In this document: positions 1-13,070 of the stretch, piece by piece
How the letters are laid out: the number at the start of each line of letters is the position of its first letter
How positions within the stretch are numbered: the stretch's first letter is position 1
NCBI GenBank assembly: GCA_009731375.1
Contig: BJOX01000248.1
Coordinates: 31,566 to 95,565, forward strand
DNA: 64,000 nt
DNA from: Paulinella micropora
Taxonomy: Eukaryota; Cercozoa; Imbricatea; Euglyphida
Direction of reading: 5' to 3'
The notes under the pieces: model-generated
Told to the model about the DNA's origin: nothing
What the model saw: the letters and a program-made list of their open reading frames with translations, nothing else
Databases searched by the model: none
Position numbers and translations under genes: made by a program

Positions 1-150
<150 letters not shown>

Positions 151-3130
151 TAGGGGCTGCGCCAACACCTGAAAGGATGGTTAGCGGAAGTTTTCGNNNN
201 NNNNNNNNNNNNNNNNNNNNNNNNNNNNNNNNNNNNNNNNNNNNNNNNNNNNNNNNNNNNNNNNNNNNNGGGACCCCCCCTCCCCATCGAGAGGGTACGT
301 TGAATTGCAAACCAGGGTTCCCGGGGGGAAGACCCCCCGGACCCCCCCTTTCCCGTAGAGAGGGTACGTTGAAATTCCAACCAGGGTTCCCAGGGGGAGG
401 GCCAAGTGGTGTGCGCAAGTGGCGCCCGGTGGCGCAGAAAACCAGAAAAATCTGGTTTGGGTGCCACCCGGCACCACAATTGTTATATTTTCGAAGAGAG
501 CTCATCGCGCAGTACCGTGTACATCAAATATCAGCCTCTAACTCCCTCTGGTTTCCCCAAGTGGCACCTGGTGGCAAAATACCTCAAAATTAGGGTGTGG
601 GTGCCACCCGCGACCACAAATGGTACGTACATACGCTATTTTTTTGTTTCCGGGGGGAGAGCCCCCCGGACCCCCCCCTTTCCATTCGACAGGGTACGTT
701 CAATTGCCGGAGGTAACGTAAAGAGCGCCTGGTGGCAAAAAACCTCAACTTTCAGGTGTGGGTGCCACCCGCGACCAAAACGGGAACGTACAATCACAGG
801 GCTTGGGTTCCCGGGGGGAGGGCCCCCCGGACCCCCCCTTTCCCTTTGACAGGGTACGTTGCATTGCCGGAGGGGCCGCAAAGGGCGCCTGGTGGCCAAA
901 AAAGCCTCAATTTTCAGGTGTAGGTGCCACCCGCGACCAGAACGGGTATGTACAATCACAGGGCTGGGGTTCCCGGGGGAGGGCCCCCCCGACCCCCCTG
1001 CCCCGTCGACAGGGTACTTTCAATTGCCGGAGGCACCGGCAAGTACTGCCAAAAACAAGGAAATTCTGCATTCAGGACACTCCCCTAACGCAAATATTTG
1101 CGTGAATTCCAAAAAATTATATCAGCATCAAGATCGAGTCTGGGGCTAACCACCCTGTCAATCTGAGCTCTCAACTCCTCCTGGTTCCCACAAACCATGA
1201 TTTATTCCGATTGGGGGTGCAAAAAAAGGCCAAAAAACCAAGGAAATTTCGCATTCAGGACACTCCCCTAACGCAAATATTTGCGTGAATTCCAAAGAAA
1301 TTATATCAGCATCAACATCGAGTCCGGGGCTAGCCCCCCTGCTAACATTTACTCCCAACCCCTCCTCGTTCACACAAACCATGATTTATTCCGATTGGGA
1401 TGCGAAAAAAACAAGGAATTTTCGCATTCAGGACACTGCCCTAACGCAAATATTTGCGTGAATTCCAAAAAAATCATATCAGCATCAACATCGAGTCTGG
1501 GGCTAGCCACCCTGCAAATATGAGCTCCCAACTCCTCCTCGTTTCCACAAACCGTGATTTATTCCGACAGGGGTGCGAAAATGCGGGGGGTGGGGGGGAC
1601 ACAATTTTCATTTTCCCCCNNNNNNNNNNNNNNNNNNNNNNNNNNNNNNNNNNNNNNNNNNNNNNNNNNNNNNNNNNNNNNNNNNNNNNNNNNNNNNNNN
1701 NNNNNNNNNNNNNNNNNNNNNNNNNNNNNNNNNNNNNNNNNNNNNNNNNNNNNNNNNNNNNNNNNNNNNNNNNNNNNNNNNNNNNNNNNNNNNNNNNNNN
1801 NNNNNNNNNNNNNNNNNNNNNNNNNNNNNNNNNCCCCCTTTCCCTTCGACAGGGTACGTTGAATTGCCGGAAGTGCCGCAAAGGGCGCCTGGTGGCAAAA
1901 ACCTCAATTTTCAGGTGTGGATGCCACCCGCGACCAGAACAGGTACGTACAATCCCAGGGCTCCCCCAGACCCCCCCTTTCCCTTCGACAGGGTACGTTG
2001 ACTTACCGGGGGTGCCGCAATAGGCGCCTGGTGGCAAAAACATCAATTTTCAGGTGTGGGTGCCACCTGCGACCAGAACAGGTACGTGCAATCGCAGGGC
2101 TCCCCCGGACCCCCCCTTTCCCTTCGACAGGGTACGTTGAATTGCCGGAGGTGCCGCAAAAGGCGCCTGGTGGAAAAAAAACCACAATTTTCAGGTGTAG
2201 GTGCCAGCCGCCCCCAAAACGGGTACGTACAATCACAGGGCTGGGGTTCCCGGGGGAAGGGCTCCCTGGATCCCCCCTGCCCCGTCGACAGGGTACGTTC
2301 AATTGCCGGAGGCACCGGCAAGTACTGCCAAAAAACAAGGAAATTTGGCATTCAGGACACTCCCCTAACGCAAATATTTGCGTGAATTCCAAAAAAGCTA
2401 TACCAGCATCAAGATCGATTCAGGGGCTAACCACTCTGCCAATATGAGCTCCGAACTCCTCCTGGTTCCCACAAACCATTATTTCCATGGGGGGGTGCAA
2501 AAAAAGGCCAAAAAACCAAGGAAATTTGGCATTCAAGACATTCCCCTCACGCAAATATTTGCGTGAATTCCAAAGAAATTATATCAGCATCAAGATCGAG
2601 TCTGAGGCTAACCACCCTGCCAATATGAGCTCCCAACTCCTCCTGGTTCACACAAACCATGATTTATTCCGATGGGGGGTGCAAAAAAAAGCCAAAAAAA
2701 AAACAAGGAATTTTTTCCATTCAGGACACTACCCTAACGCAAATATTTGCGTGAATTTAAAAGAAATTATACCAGCATCAAGATCGAGTCTGGGGCTAGC
2801 CATCCTGTCAATATGAGCTCCCAACCCTTCCTGGCTCACACAAACCATGATTTATTCCGATTGGGGTGCAAAAAAAAACAAGGAATTTTGGCATTCAGGA
2901 CACTCCCCTAACGCAAATATTTGCGTGAATTCCAAAAAAATCATATCAGCATCAAGATCGATTCTGGTGTTAGCCACCCTGTCAATATGAGCTCCCAACT
3001 CCTCCTCGTTCCGACAAACCATTATTTATTCCGACAGGGGTGCGAAAATGCGGGGGGGGGGGGGGGGTACACAATTTTCATTTTCCCCCTCCCCCCAAAC
3101 CCCCCACCCCCTTCACCAACACCTTTCAGG
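151..3130 (+). repeat. GC-rich composite repeat element, copy 1
   Basis: This copy starts with the conserved end ggggctgcgccaacacct and finishes with ccaacacctttcaggg. The inside holds first a tandem array of ~140-bp GC-rich units (anchor gggtacgttgaattgccgg, from ~300 to ~2,330), then an array of ~180-bp units (anchor taacgcaaatatttgcgtga, at ~1,087, 1,270, 1,441, 2,367, 2,549, 2,734 and 2,907). Both unit types alternate as blocks. N gaps lie at 197-269 and 1,620-1,833. Open frames here are frame shadows of the repeat units and show no protein-like pattern. The two ends contain CCTGAAAGG and its reverse complement CCTTTCAGG. I do not recognise the family. Confidence 0.8.
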
Positions 3131-3136
3131 GATAAC

Positions 3137-3175
<39 letters not shown>

Positions 3176-3177
3176 CC
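3131..3177. repeat. (AAT)n spacer at the centre of a large inverted repeat
   Basis: A short AAT tract between the end of copy 1 (ccaacacctttcagggat) and the mirror-image start of copy 2 (cctgaaaggtgttgg). The flanking arms are reverse complements. Confidence 0.9.
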
Positions 3178-4272
3178 TGAAAGGTGTTGGTGAAGGGGGT
3201 GGGGGGTTTGGGGGGAGGGGGAAAATGAAAATTGTGTACCCCACCCACCCCCCCACCACTTCCGCACCCCTGTCGGAATAAATCATGGTTTGTGGGAACG
3301 AGGAGGAGTTGGGAGCTCATATTTGCAGGGTGGTTAGCCCCAGACTCGATCTTGATGCTGGTATGATTTTTTTGAAATTCACGCAAATATTTGCGTTAGG
3401 GGAGTGTCCTGAATGCCAAATTTCCTTGTTTTTTTTCGCACCCCAATCGGAATAAATCATGGTTTGTGTGAACGAGGAGGGGTTGGGAGCTCATATTGAC
3501 GGGCTGGCTAGCCCCTGACTTGATCTTGATGCCGATATAATTTCTTTGGAATTTACGCAAATATTTGCGTTAGGAGGCGTCGTGAATGTGAAAATTCCTT
3601 GTTTTTTTGGCCTTTTTTTGCACCCTCCATCGGAATAAATCATGGTTTGTGAGAACCAGGAGGAGTTGGGAGCTCATATTGACAGGGTGGCTAGCCCCAG
3701 ACTCGATCTTGATGCTGGTATAATTTTTTTGGAATTCACGCAAATATTTGCGTTAGGGGAGTGTCCTGAATGCCAAATTTCCTTTTTTGGGGGGTACTTG
3801 CCGGTGCCTCCGGCAATTGAACGTACCCTGTCGACGGGGCAGGGGGGGTCCGGGGGGCCCTCCCCCCGGGAACCTCAGCCCTGTGATTGTACGTACCCGT
3901 TCTGGTCGCGGGTGGCACCTACACCTGAAAATTGAGGTTTTTTGCCACCAGGCGCCCTTTGCGGCACCTTCGGCGATTCAACGTACCCTGTGGAAGGGAA
4001 AGGGTGGATCCGGGGGAGCCCTGCGATTGCACGTACCCGTTCTGGTCGCGGGTGGCACCCACACCTAAAAATTGAGGTTTTTGGCCACCAGGCGCCCTTT
4101 GCGGCACCTCCGGCAATTCAACGTACCCTGTCGATGGGAAAGGGGGCGCGGGGGAGGGGTGGGGGGGGCGGGGGGATGTCCGGGTCCAAAAGTGATAAGA
4201 AGTGGGGCTGGCGGGGGTTGGTGCGCGAAGCGCACCGGTAAACCATCCTTTCAGGTGTTGGCGCAGCCCCTA

Positions 4273-4274
<2 letters not shown>
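3178..4274 (-). repeat. GC-rich composite repeat element, inverted copy 2
   Basis: The reverse complement of the family: the cctgaaaggtgttggtgaag end first, then inverted ~180-bp units with the acgcaaatatttgcgt palindrome (3,180-3,785), then inverted ~140-bp GC units, a short hairpin ggtgcgcgaagcgcacc near 4,217, and the gcgcagcccctag end at 4,274 followed by (ATT)n. It is shorter than copy 1 and has fewer units in each array. With copy 1 it forms arms of roughly 1 kb that could fold back. Confidence 0.8.
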
Positions 4275-4337
<63 letters not shown>

Positions 4338-5247
4338 NNNNNNNNNNNNNNNNNNNNNNNNNNNNNNNNNNNNNNNNNNNNNNNNNNNNNNNNNNNNNNN
4401 NNNNNNNNNNNNNNNNNNNNNNNNNNNNNNNNNNNNNNNNNNNNNNNNNNNNNNNNNNNNNNNNNNNNNNNNNNNNNNNNNNNNNNNNNNNNNNNNNNNN
4501 NNNNNNNNNNNNNNNNNNNNNNNNNNNNNNNNNNNNNNNNNNNNNNNNNNNNNNNNNNNNNNNNNNNNNNNNNNNNNNNNNNNNNNNNNNNNNNNNNNNN
4601 NNNNNNNNNNNNNNNNNNNNNNNNNNNNNNNNNNNNNNNNNNNNNNNNNNNNNNNNNNNNNNNNNNNNNNNNNNNNNNNNNNNNNNNNNNNNNNNNNNNN
4701 NNNNNNNNNNNNNNNNNNNNNNNNNNNNNNNNNNNNNNNNNNNNNNNNNNNNNNNNNNNNNNNNNNNNNNNNNNNNNNNNNNNNNNNNNNNNNNNNNNNN
4801 NNNNNNNNNNNNNNNNNNNNNNNNNNNNNNNNNNNNNNNNNNNNNNNNNNNNNNNNNNNNNNNNNNNNNNNNNNNNNNNNNNNNNNNNNNNNNNNNNNNN
4901 NNNNNNNNNNNNNNNNNNNNNNNNNNNNNNNNNNNNNNNNNNNNNNNNNNNNNNNNNNNNNNNNNNNNNNNNNNNNNNNNNNNNNNNNNNNNNNNNNNNN
5001 NNNNNNNNNNNNNNNNNNNNNNNNNNNNNNNNNNNNNNNNNNNNNNNNNNNNNNNNNNNNNNNNNNNNNNNNNNNNNNNNNNNNNNNNNNNNNNNNNNNN
5101 NNNNNNNNNNNNNNNNNNNNNNNNNNNNNNNNNNNNNNNNNNNNNNNNNNNNNNNNNNNNNNNNNNNNNNNNNNNNNNNNNNNNNNNNNNNNNNNNNNNN
5201 NNNNNNNNNNNNNNNNNNNNNNNNNNNNNNNNNNNNNNNNNNNNNNN
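4275..5247. repeat. (ATT)n tract running into an assembly gap
   Basis: ATT repeats from 4,275 to 4,337, then N from 4,338 to 5,247. Nothing else can be read. Confidence 0.9.
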
Positions 5248-5894
5248 GGAGTAGGGGGGGGGGGGGGGGGGGGGGGGGGAAAAAAAAAAATTGTTTCCCC
5301 CCCCCCCCCCCCACACACACACACACACACACACACGCATTTTCGCCCTATAAATCATGGTTTGTGGGAACGAGGAGGAGTTCGGAGCTCATATTTGCAG
5401 GTTGGTTAGCCCCAGACTTGATCTTGATGCTGATTGATTTTTTTTTTGGAATTCACGCAAATATTTGCGTTAGGGGAGTGTCCTGAACGCCAAAATTCCT
5501 TCTTTTTTTACGCACCCCAATCGGAAGAAATCATTGTTTGTGTGAACCAGGAGTTCATATTGACAGTGGCTAGCCCCAGATCCGATCTTGATGCTGATAT
5601 TTTTTTTTGGAATTCACGCAAATATGTGCGTTAGGGGAGTGTCCTGAATACAAAAATTTCTTGTTTTTCTTTAGCCAATTTTCTGCACCCTCGTCGGAAT
5701 AAATCATGGTTTGTGTGAACCAGGAGGAGTTGGGACCTCATATTGGCAGGGTGGTTAGCCCCAGCCTCAATATTGATGCTAATATAGTTTTTTTGGAATT
5801 CACGCAAATATTTGCGTTAGGGGAGTGTCCTGAATGCCAAATTTCCTTGTTTTTTAGCGTCCTGAATTCACGCAAATATTTGCGTTAGGGGAGC
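5248..5894 (-). repeat. GC-rich composite repeat element, inverted partial copy 3
   Basis: Begins in a G-run and (AC)n tract beside the gap, followed by three inverted ~180-bp units (palindrome acgcaaatatttgcgt, one copy changed to atatgtgcgt). No ~140-bp units are present. It ends in (AAT)n. Confidence 0.75.
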
Positions 5895-5953
<59 letters not shown>

Positions 5954-6003
5954 TAATAATAATAATAATAATAGTAATAATAATAATAGTAATAATATAA
6001 TAA
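5895..6003. repeat. (AAT)n microsatellite
   Basis: AAT array with a few interruptions (tgataat, tagtaat) directly before the next element end. Confidence 0.95.
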
Positions 6004-6939
6004 CTAGGGGCTGCGCCAACACCTGAAAGGATGGTTTACCGGTGCGCTTCGCGCACCAAAGTGCGCTTCGCGCACCAAACCCCGCCAGCCCCACTTCTTA
6101 TCACTTTTTGGAGGGCCCCCTGGACCCACACCCGCCCCCCCTCTCCTGCCCCCTGTTCCCTCTACTACAGGGTACGTTGAATTGCCGGAGGTGCCGCAAT
6201 AGGCGCCTGGTGGCAAAAAACCTCAATTTTCAGGTGTGGGTGCCACCCGCGACCAGAACGGGAACGTGCAATCGCAGTGCTCCTCCGGACCCCCCCTTTC
6301 CCTTCGACAGGGTACGTTGAATTGCCAGAGGTGCCGCAAAGGGCGCCTGGTGGCAAAAAACCTCAATTTTCAGGTGCGGGTGCCACCCGCGACCAGAATG
6401 GGTACGTACAATCACAGGACTGGGGTTCCGGGGGTAGGGCCCCCCGGACCCCCCCTGCCCAGTCGACAGGGTACGTTCAATTGCCGGAGGCACCGGCAAG
6501 TACTGCCAAAAAACAAGGAAATTTGGCATTCAGGACACTCCCCTAACGCAAATATTTGCGTGAATTCCAAAAAAAATTATATTAGCATCAAGATCGAGTC
6601 TGGGGCTAGCCACCCTGCAAATATGAGCTCCCAACTCCCCCTGGTTCCCACAAACCATGATTTATTTCCTTGGGGGGGTGCAAAAAAGGCCAAAAAAACA
6701 AGGAAATTCGGCATTCAGGACACTCCCCTAACGCAAATATTTGCGTGAATTCCAAAAATATCATATCAGCATCAAGATCGAGTCTGGGGCTAACCATCCT
6801 GCAAATATGAGCTCCCAACTCCTCCTCGTTCCCACAAACCATGATTTATTCCGACAGGGGTGCGAAAATGCGGGGGGGGGGGGGGGGTACACAATTTTCA
6901 TTTTTCCCCCCCCCCCCCAAACCCCCCCCCCCCCCCCCC
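6004..6939 (+). repeat. GC-rich composite repeat element, copy 4
   Basis: Starts with ggggctgcgccaacacct, includes the hairpin-forming ggtgcgcttcgcgcacc near 6,040, then ~140-bp GC units (to ~6,510), two ~180-bp units, and the terminal G-run and C-run. A 10-N gap follows at 6,940-6,949, then (AAT)n. Confidence 0.8.
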
Positions 6940-6949
6940 NNNNNNNNNN

Positions 6950-7111
<162 letters not shown>

Positions 7112-7209
7112 AGTGCTTCTCTGTCAATGGCTGATGCAAATCTGCACATGCGCCTCCATCGTCTCACCCGTGAGGGGAGTACGAAGAATTGACGATAAGC
7201 TCTAATGAC
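7112..7209 (-). mobile_element. tRNA-derived SINE, copy 1 (cut by gap)
   Basis: About 98 bp shared with copies at 14,599-14,813 and 37,515-37,632 (anchors tgcttctctgtcaatggctg and gtacgaagaattgacgat). On the minus strand the body ends in (ATT)n. The tRNA-like head would lie inside the N gap 7,210-7,866. Confidence 0.75.
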
Positions 7210-7866
7210 NNNNNNNNNNNNNNNNNNNNNNNNNNNNNNNNNNNNNNNNNNNNNNNNNNNNNNNNNNNNNNNNNNNNNNNNNNNNNNNNNNNNNNNNNNN
7301 NNNNNNNNNNNNNNNNNNNNNNNNNNNNNNNNNNNNNNNNNNNNNNNNNNNNNNNNNNNNNNNNNNNNNNNNNNNNNNNNNNNNNNNNNNNNNNNNNNNN
7401 NNNNNNNNNNNNNNNNNNNNNNNNNNNNNNNNNNNNNNNNNNNNNNNNNNNNNNNNNNNNNNNNNNNNNNNNNNNNNNNNNNNNNNNNNNNNNNNNNNNN
7501 NNNNNNNNNNNNNNNNNNNNNNNNNNNNNNNNNNNNNNNNNNNNNNNNNNNNNNNNNNNNNNNNNNNNNNNNNNNNNNNNNNNNNNNNNNNNNNNNNNNN
7601 NNNNNNNNNNNNNNNNNNNNNNNNNNNNNNNNNNNNNNNNNNNNNNNNNNNNNNNNNNNNNNNNNNNNNNNNNNNNNNNNNNNNNNNNNNNNNNNNNNNN
7701 NNNNNNNNNNNNNNNNNNNNNNNNNNNNNNNNNNNNNNNNNNNNNNNNNNNNNNNNNNNNNNNNNNNNNNNNNNNNNNNNNNNNNNNNNNNNNNNNNNNN
7801 NNNNNNNNNNNNNNNNNNNNNNNNNNNNNNNNNNNNNNNNNNNNNNNNNNNNNNNNNNNNNNNNNN

Positions 7867-9602
7867 CGGGACCCCCCCTCCCCATCGAGAGGGTACGTTG
7901 AATTGCAAACCAGGGTTCCCGGGGGAAAGACCCCCCGGATCCCCCCTTCCCCGTAGAGAGGGTACGTTGAATTTCCAACCAGGGTTCCCAGGGGAGGGCC
8001 CAGTGGCACCTGGTGTGCGCAAGTGGCGCCCGGTGGCGCAGAAAACCAGAAAAGTCTGGTTTGGGTGCCACCCGGCACCACAATTATTATATTTTCGAAG
8101 AGAGCTCATCGCGCAGTACCGGGTACAAATATCAGCCTCTAACTCCCTCTGGTTTCCCCAAGTGGCACCTGGTGGCAAAAATACCTCAAAATTAGGGTGT
8201 GGGTGGCGACCACAAATGATACGTACATACGATATTTTTTGGTTTCCGGGGGGAGAGCCCCCCGGACCCCCCCTTTCCATTCGACAGGGTACGTTCAATT
8301 GCCGGAGGTACCGTAAAGAGCGCCTGGTGGCAAAAAACCTCAACTTTCAGGTGTGGGTGCCACCCGCGACCAAAACGGGTACGTACAATCGCAGCGCTTG
8401 GGTTCCCGAGGGAGAGCCCCTCGGACCCCCCCCTTTCCCTTTGACAGGGTACGTTGAATTGCCGGAGGGGCCGCAAAGGGCGCCTGGTGGCAAAAAACCT
8501 CAACTTTCAGGTGTGGGTGCCACCCGCGACCAAAACGGGTATGTACAATCACAGGGCTGAGGTTCCCGGCGGGGGGGGGGGGAGGGCCCCCCGGACCCCC
8601 CCTGCCCCGTCGACAGGGTACGTTCAATTGCCGGAGGCACCGGCAAGTACTGCCAAAAAACAAGGAAATTCTGCATTCAGGACACTCCCCTAACGCAAAT
8701 ATTTGTGTGAATTCCAAAAACATTATACCAGCATCAAGATCGAGTCTGGGTCTAGCCACCCTGTCAATATGAGCTCCCAACTGCTCCTGGTTCCCACAAA
8801 CCATGATTTATTCCGACGGGGGGTGCAAAAAAAGGACAAAAAAACAAGGAATTTTGGCATTCAGGACACTCCCCTAACGCAAATATTTGCGTGAATTCCA
8901 AAGAAATTATATCGGCATCAAGATCAAGTCCGGGGCTAGCCACCCTGTCAATATGAGATCCCAACCCCTCCTCGTTCACACAAACCATGATGTATTCCGA
9001 TTGGGGTGCGAAAAAAAACAAGGAAATTTGGCATTCAGGACACTCCCCTAACGCAAATATTTGCGTGAATTCCAAAAAAATCATATCAGCATCAAGATCG
9101 AGTCTGGGGCTAACCACCCTGCCAATATGAGCTCCCAACTCCTCCTCGTTTCCACAAACCATGATTTATTCCGACGAGGGTGCAAAAAAAGGCTTAAAAA
9201 ACAAGGAATTTTCGCATTCAGGACACTCCCCTAACGCAAATATTTCCGTAAATTCCAAAGAAATTATATCAGCATCAAGATCGAGTCTGGGGCTAGCCAC
9301 CCTGTCAATATGAGCTCCCAACTCCTCCTGGTTCACACCAACCATGATTTATTCCGATTGGGGTGCGAAAAGAAGCAAGGAATTTTGGCATTCAGGACAC
9401 TCCCCTAACGCAAATATTTGCGTGAATACCAAAAAATATCATATCAGCATCAAGATCGAGTCTGGGGCTAGCCACCCTGTCAATATGAGCTCCCAACTCC
9501 TCCTGGTTCACACCAACCATGATTTATTCCGATTGGGGTGCGAAAAGAAGCAAGGAATTTTGGCATTCAGGACACTCCCCTAACGCAAATATTTGCGTGA
9601 AT
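7867..9602 (+). repeat. GC-rich composite repeat element, copy 5
   Basis: Begins inside the family just after a gap, then shows a variant segment (7,867-8,200) also seen at 270-600, GC-rich ~140-bp units to ~8,650, and at least five ~180-bp units to the gap at 9,603. The last two ~180-bp units (9,344-9,600) are nearly identical to each other, which suggests recent unit duplication. Confidence 0.8.
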
Positions 9603-10438
9603 NNNNNNNNNNNNNNNNNNNNNNNNNNNNNNNNNNNNNNNNNNNNNNNNNNNNNNNNNNNNNNNNNNNNNNNNNNNNNNNNNNNNNNNNNNNNNNNNNN
9701 NNNNNNNNNNNNNNNNNNNNNNNNNNNNNNNNNNNNNNNNNNNNNNNNNNNNNNNNNNNNNNNNNNNNNNNNNNNNNNNNNNNNNNNNNNNNNNNNNNNN
9801 NNNNNNNNNNNNNNNNNNNNNNNNNNNNNNNNNNNNNNNNNNNNNNNNNNNNNNNNNNNNNNNNNNNNNNNNNNNNNNNNNNNNNNNNNNNNNNNNNNNN
9901 NNNNNNNNNNNNNNNNNNNNNNNNNNNNNNNNNNNNNNNNNNNNNNNNNNNNNNNNNNNNNNNNNNNNNNNNNNNNNNNNNNNNNNNNNNNNNNNNNNNN
10001 NNNNNNNNNNNNNNNNNNNNNNNNNNNNNNNNNNNNNNNNNNNNNNNNNNNNNNNNNNNNNNNNNNNNNNNNNNNNNNNNNNNNNNNNNNNNNNNNNNNN
10101 NNNNNNNNNNNNNNNNNNNNNNNNNNNNNNNNNNNNNNNNNNNNNNNNNNNNNNNNNNNNNNNNNNNNNNNNNNNNNNNNNNNNNNNNNNNNNNNNNNNN
10201 NNNNNNNNNNNNNNNNNNNNNNNNNNNNNNNNNNNNNNNNNNNNNNNNNNNNNNNNNNNNNNNNNNNNNNNNNNNNNNNNNNNNNNNNNNNNNNNNNNNN
10301 NNNNNNNNNNNNNNNNNNNNNNNNNNNNNNNNNNNNNNNNNNNNNNNNNNNNNNNNNNNNNNNNNNNNNNNNNNNNNNNNNNNNNNNNNNNNNNNNNNNN
10401 NNNNNNNNNNNNNNNNNNNNNNNNNNNNNNNNNNNNNN

Positions 10439-11675
10439 CCCCCCCCCCCCCCCCCCCTTTCCCTTTGACAGGGTACGTTGAATTGCCGGAGGTGCCGCAA
10501 GGGCGCCTGGTGGCAAAAAACCTCAATTTTCAGGTGTGGGTGCCACCCGCGACCAGAACGGGTACGTACTATCGCAGGGCTGCCCCGGACCCCCCCTTTC
10601 CCTTCGACAGGGTGCGTTGAATTGCCGGGGGTGCCACAAAGCGCCTGGTGGCAAAAAACCTCAATTTTCAGGTTGGGTGCCACCCGCGACCAGAACGGGC
10701 TCCCCCGGACCCCCTTTCCCTTCGACAGGGTACGTTGACTTGCCGGGGGTGCCGCAAAGGGCGCCTGGTGGCAAAAAACCTCAATTTTCAGGTGTGGGTG
10801 CCACCCGCGACCAGAACGGGTACGTACAATCGCAGGGCTCCCCGGACCCCCCCTTTCTCTTTGATAAGGTACGTTGAATTGCCGGAGGTGCCGCAAAGGG
10901 CGCCTGGTGGCAAAAAAAACCTCAATTTTCAGGTGTGGGTGCCACCCGCGACCGGAACGGGTACATACAATCACAGGGCTGGGGTTCCCGGGGGGAGGGC
11001 CCCCCGGAACCCCCTGTCCCGTCGACAGGGTACGTTCAATTGCCGGGGGCACCGGCAAGTTGTGCCAAAAAACAAGGAAAATTGGCATTCAGGACACTCC
11101 CTAACGCAAATATTTGTGTGAATTCCAAAAAAATTATACCAGCATCAAGATCGAGTCTGGGGCTAGCCACCCTGCAAATATGAGCTCCCAACTCCTGGTT
11201 CCCACAAACCATGATTTATTCCGATGGGGGGTGCAAAAAAGGCAAAAAAAGGAATATCGGCATTCAGGACACTCCCCTAACGCAAATATTTGCGTGAATT
11301 CCAAAGAAATTATATCAGCATCAAGATCGAGTCTGGGGATAGCTACCCTGCCAATATGAGCTCCCAACTCCTCCTGGTTCACACAAACCATGATTTATTC
11401 CGATTGGGGTGCGAAAAAAAAACAAGGAAATTTGGCATTCAGGACACTCCCCTAACGCAAATATTTGCGTGAATTTCAAAAAAATCATATCAGCATCAAG
11501 ATCGAGTCTGGGGCTAACCACCCTGCAAATATGAGCTCCCAACTCCTCCTGGTTTTCACAAACCATGATTTATTCCGACAGGGGTGCGAAAATGCGGGGA
11601 GGTGGGGGTTACTCAATTTTCATTTTCCCCCTCCCCCCAAACCCCCCACCCCCTTCACCAACACCTTTCAGGGAT
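10439..11675 (+). repeat. GC-rich composite repeat element, copy 6
   Basis: Follows the gap 9,603-10,438 with a C-run, then five ~120-160-bp GC units (anchors gggtacgttgaattgccgg at ~10,470, 10,610, 10,728, 10,869 and 11,029), two to three ~180-bp units, a G-run and the ccaacacctttcaggg end at ~11,670. Confidence 0.8.
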
Positions 11676-11678
11676 AAC

Positions 11679-11733
<55 letters not shown>
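11676..11733. repeat. (AAT)n microsatellite
   Basis: AAT tract between the 3' end of copy 6 and the 5' end of copy 7. Confidence 0.95.
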
Positions 11734-13070
11734 TAAGTAGGGGCTGCGCCAACACCTGAAAAGATGGTTTGCGATGCGCTTCGCCCCCCCCCCCCCCCCC
11801 CCNNNNNNNNNNNNNNNNNNNNNNNNNNNNNNNNNNNNNNNNNNNNNNNNNNNNNNNNNNNNNNNNNNNNNNNNNNNNNNNNNNNNNNNNNNNNNNNNCC
11901 CCCCCCCCCCCCCCCCCCCCGAGTGGGGTTCCCGGGGGGAGGGCCCCCCGAACCCCCCCTTTCCCGTCGACAGGGTACATTCTATTGCCGGATGTACCAG
12001 CAGAACGCAAACGTAAGCTCTGGTGGCACAAAAACCTAACATCTCTGGTTTTCATGCCACCCGCCACCAAAACTTTTGATCTCCGAAGAGAGCGCACCGA
12101 GAGGTGTCGGGTACACCAAGCATCAGCCTCAAACTCCCGCAGGTGTGCGCAAACGGCGCCTGGTGGCAAAAAACCTCAATTTTCCGGTGTATAAGCCATC
12201 CGGCACCGCAATCTTTTATATTTTCGAAGAGAACTCATCAAGAAGTGCCAGACACATATATATCAGCCGCTAACTCCCTCTGGTGTGCGCAAACGGCGGC
12301 TGGTGGCGAAAGACCTCAATTTTCTGGTGTGGGTGCCACCTGCGGCCAAAACTGGTACGTACAGTCACCGGGCTGGGGTTCTGGGGGGGAGGGCCCCCCC
12401 GGACCCCCCCTGCCCCGTTGACAGGGTACGTTCAATTGCCGGAGGTACCGGCAAGTACTTCTTAAAAAACAAAGAAATTTAGCATTCAGGACACTCCCCT
12501 AACGCAAATATTTGCGTGAATTCCAAAAAAACTACATCAACATCAATATCGAGTCCGTGGCTCGCCGCCCTGCCAATATGAGCTCCTAAATCCTCCTGGT
12601 TCCCACAAACCATGATTTATTCCGATGAGAGAGCAGAAAATAGGCTAAAAAAAACAAGGAATTTTGGCATTCAGGACACTTCCCTAACGCACATATTTGC
12701 GTGAATTCCAAAAAATCATATCAGCATCAAGATCGAGTCTGGGGCTAGCCAATATGAGCTCCCAGCTCCTCCTGGTTCACACAGACTATGATTTATTCCG
12801 ACAGGGGTGCGAAAAAAAACAAGGAATTTTGGCATTCAGGACACTCCCCTAACGCAAATATCTGTGTGAATTCCAAAAAATCATATCAGCATCAACATCG
12901 AGTCTGGGGCTAGCCACCCTGTTAATATGAGCTCCCAACTCCTCCTGGTTCCCACAAACCATGATTTATTCCGACAGGGGTGCGGAAATGCTGGGGGGGG
13001 GGGGTAACACAATTTTCATTTCCCCCTCCCCCCAAACCCCCCACTTCCTTCTCCAACACCTTTCAGGGAT
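11734..13070 (+). repeat. GC-rich composite repeat element, copy 7 (diverged)
   Basis: Starts with ggggctgcgccaacacct and has a gap at 11,803-11,898. A diverged GC segment to 12,470 is followed by three ~180-bp units and the terminal ccaacacctttcaggg at ~13,070, then short AAT-like sequence. More diverged than the other copies, so probably an older insertion. Confidence 0.75.

Noticed and set aside
600-3000. Regularly spaced repeats that could suggest a CRISPR array
   Set aside because: Units are 140-180 bp and homologous throughout, with no unique spacers, no cas genes and a eukaryotic context.
4217-4274. Helitron 3' end (hairpin then CTAG)
   Set aside because: The hairpin is ~40 bp from the CTAG, far more than usual, and the same sequence is found at the opposite end in inverted form, so the structure is not Helitron-like.
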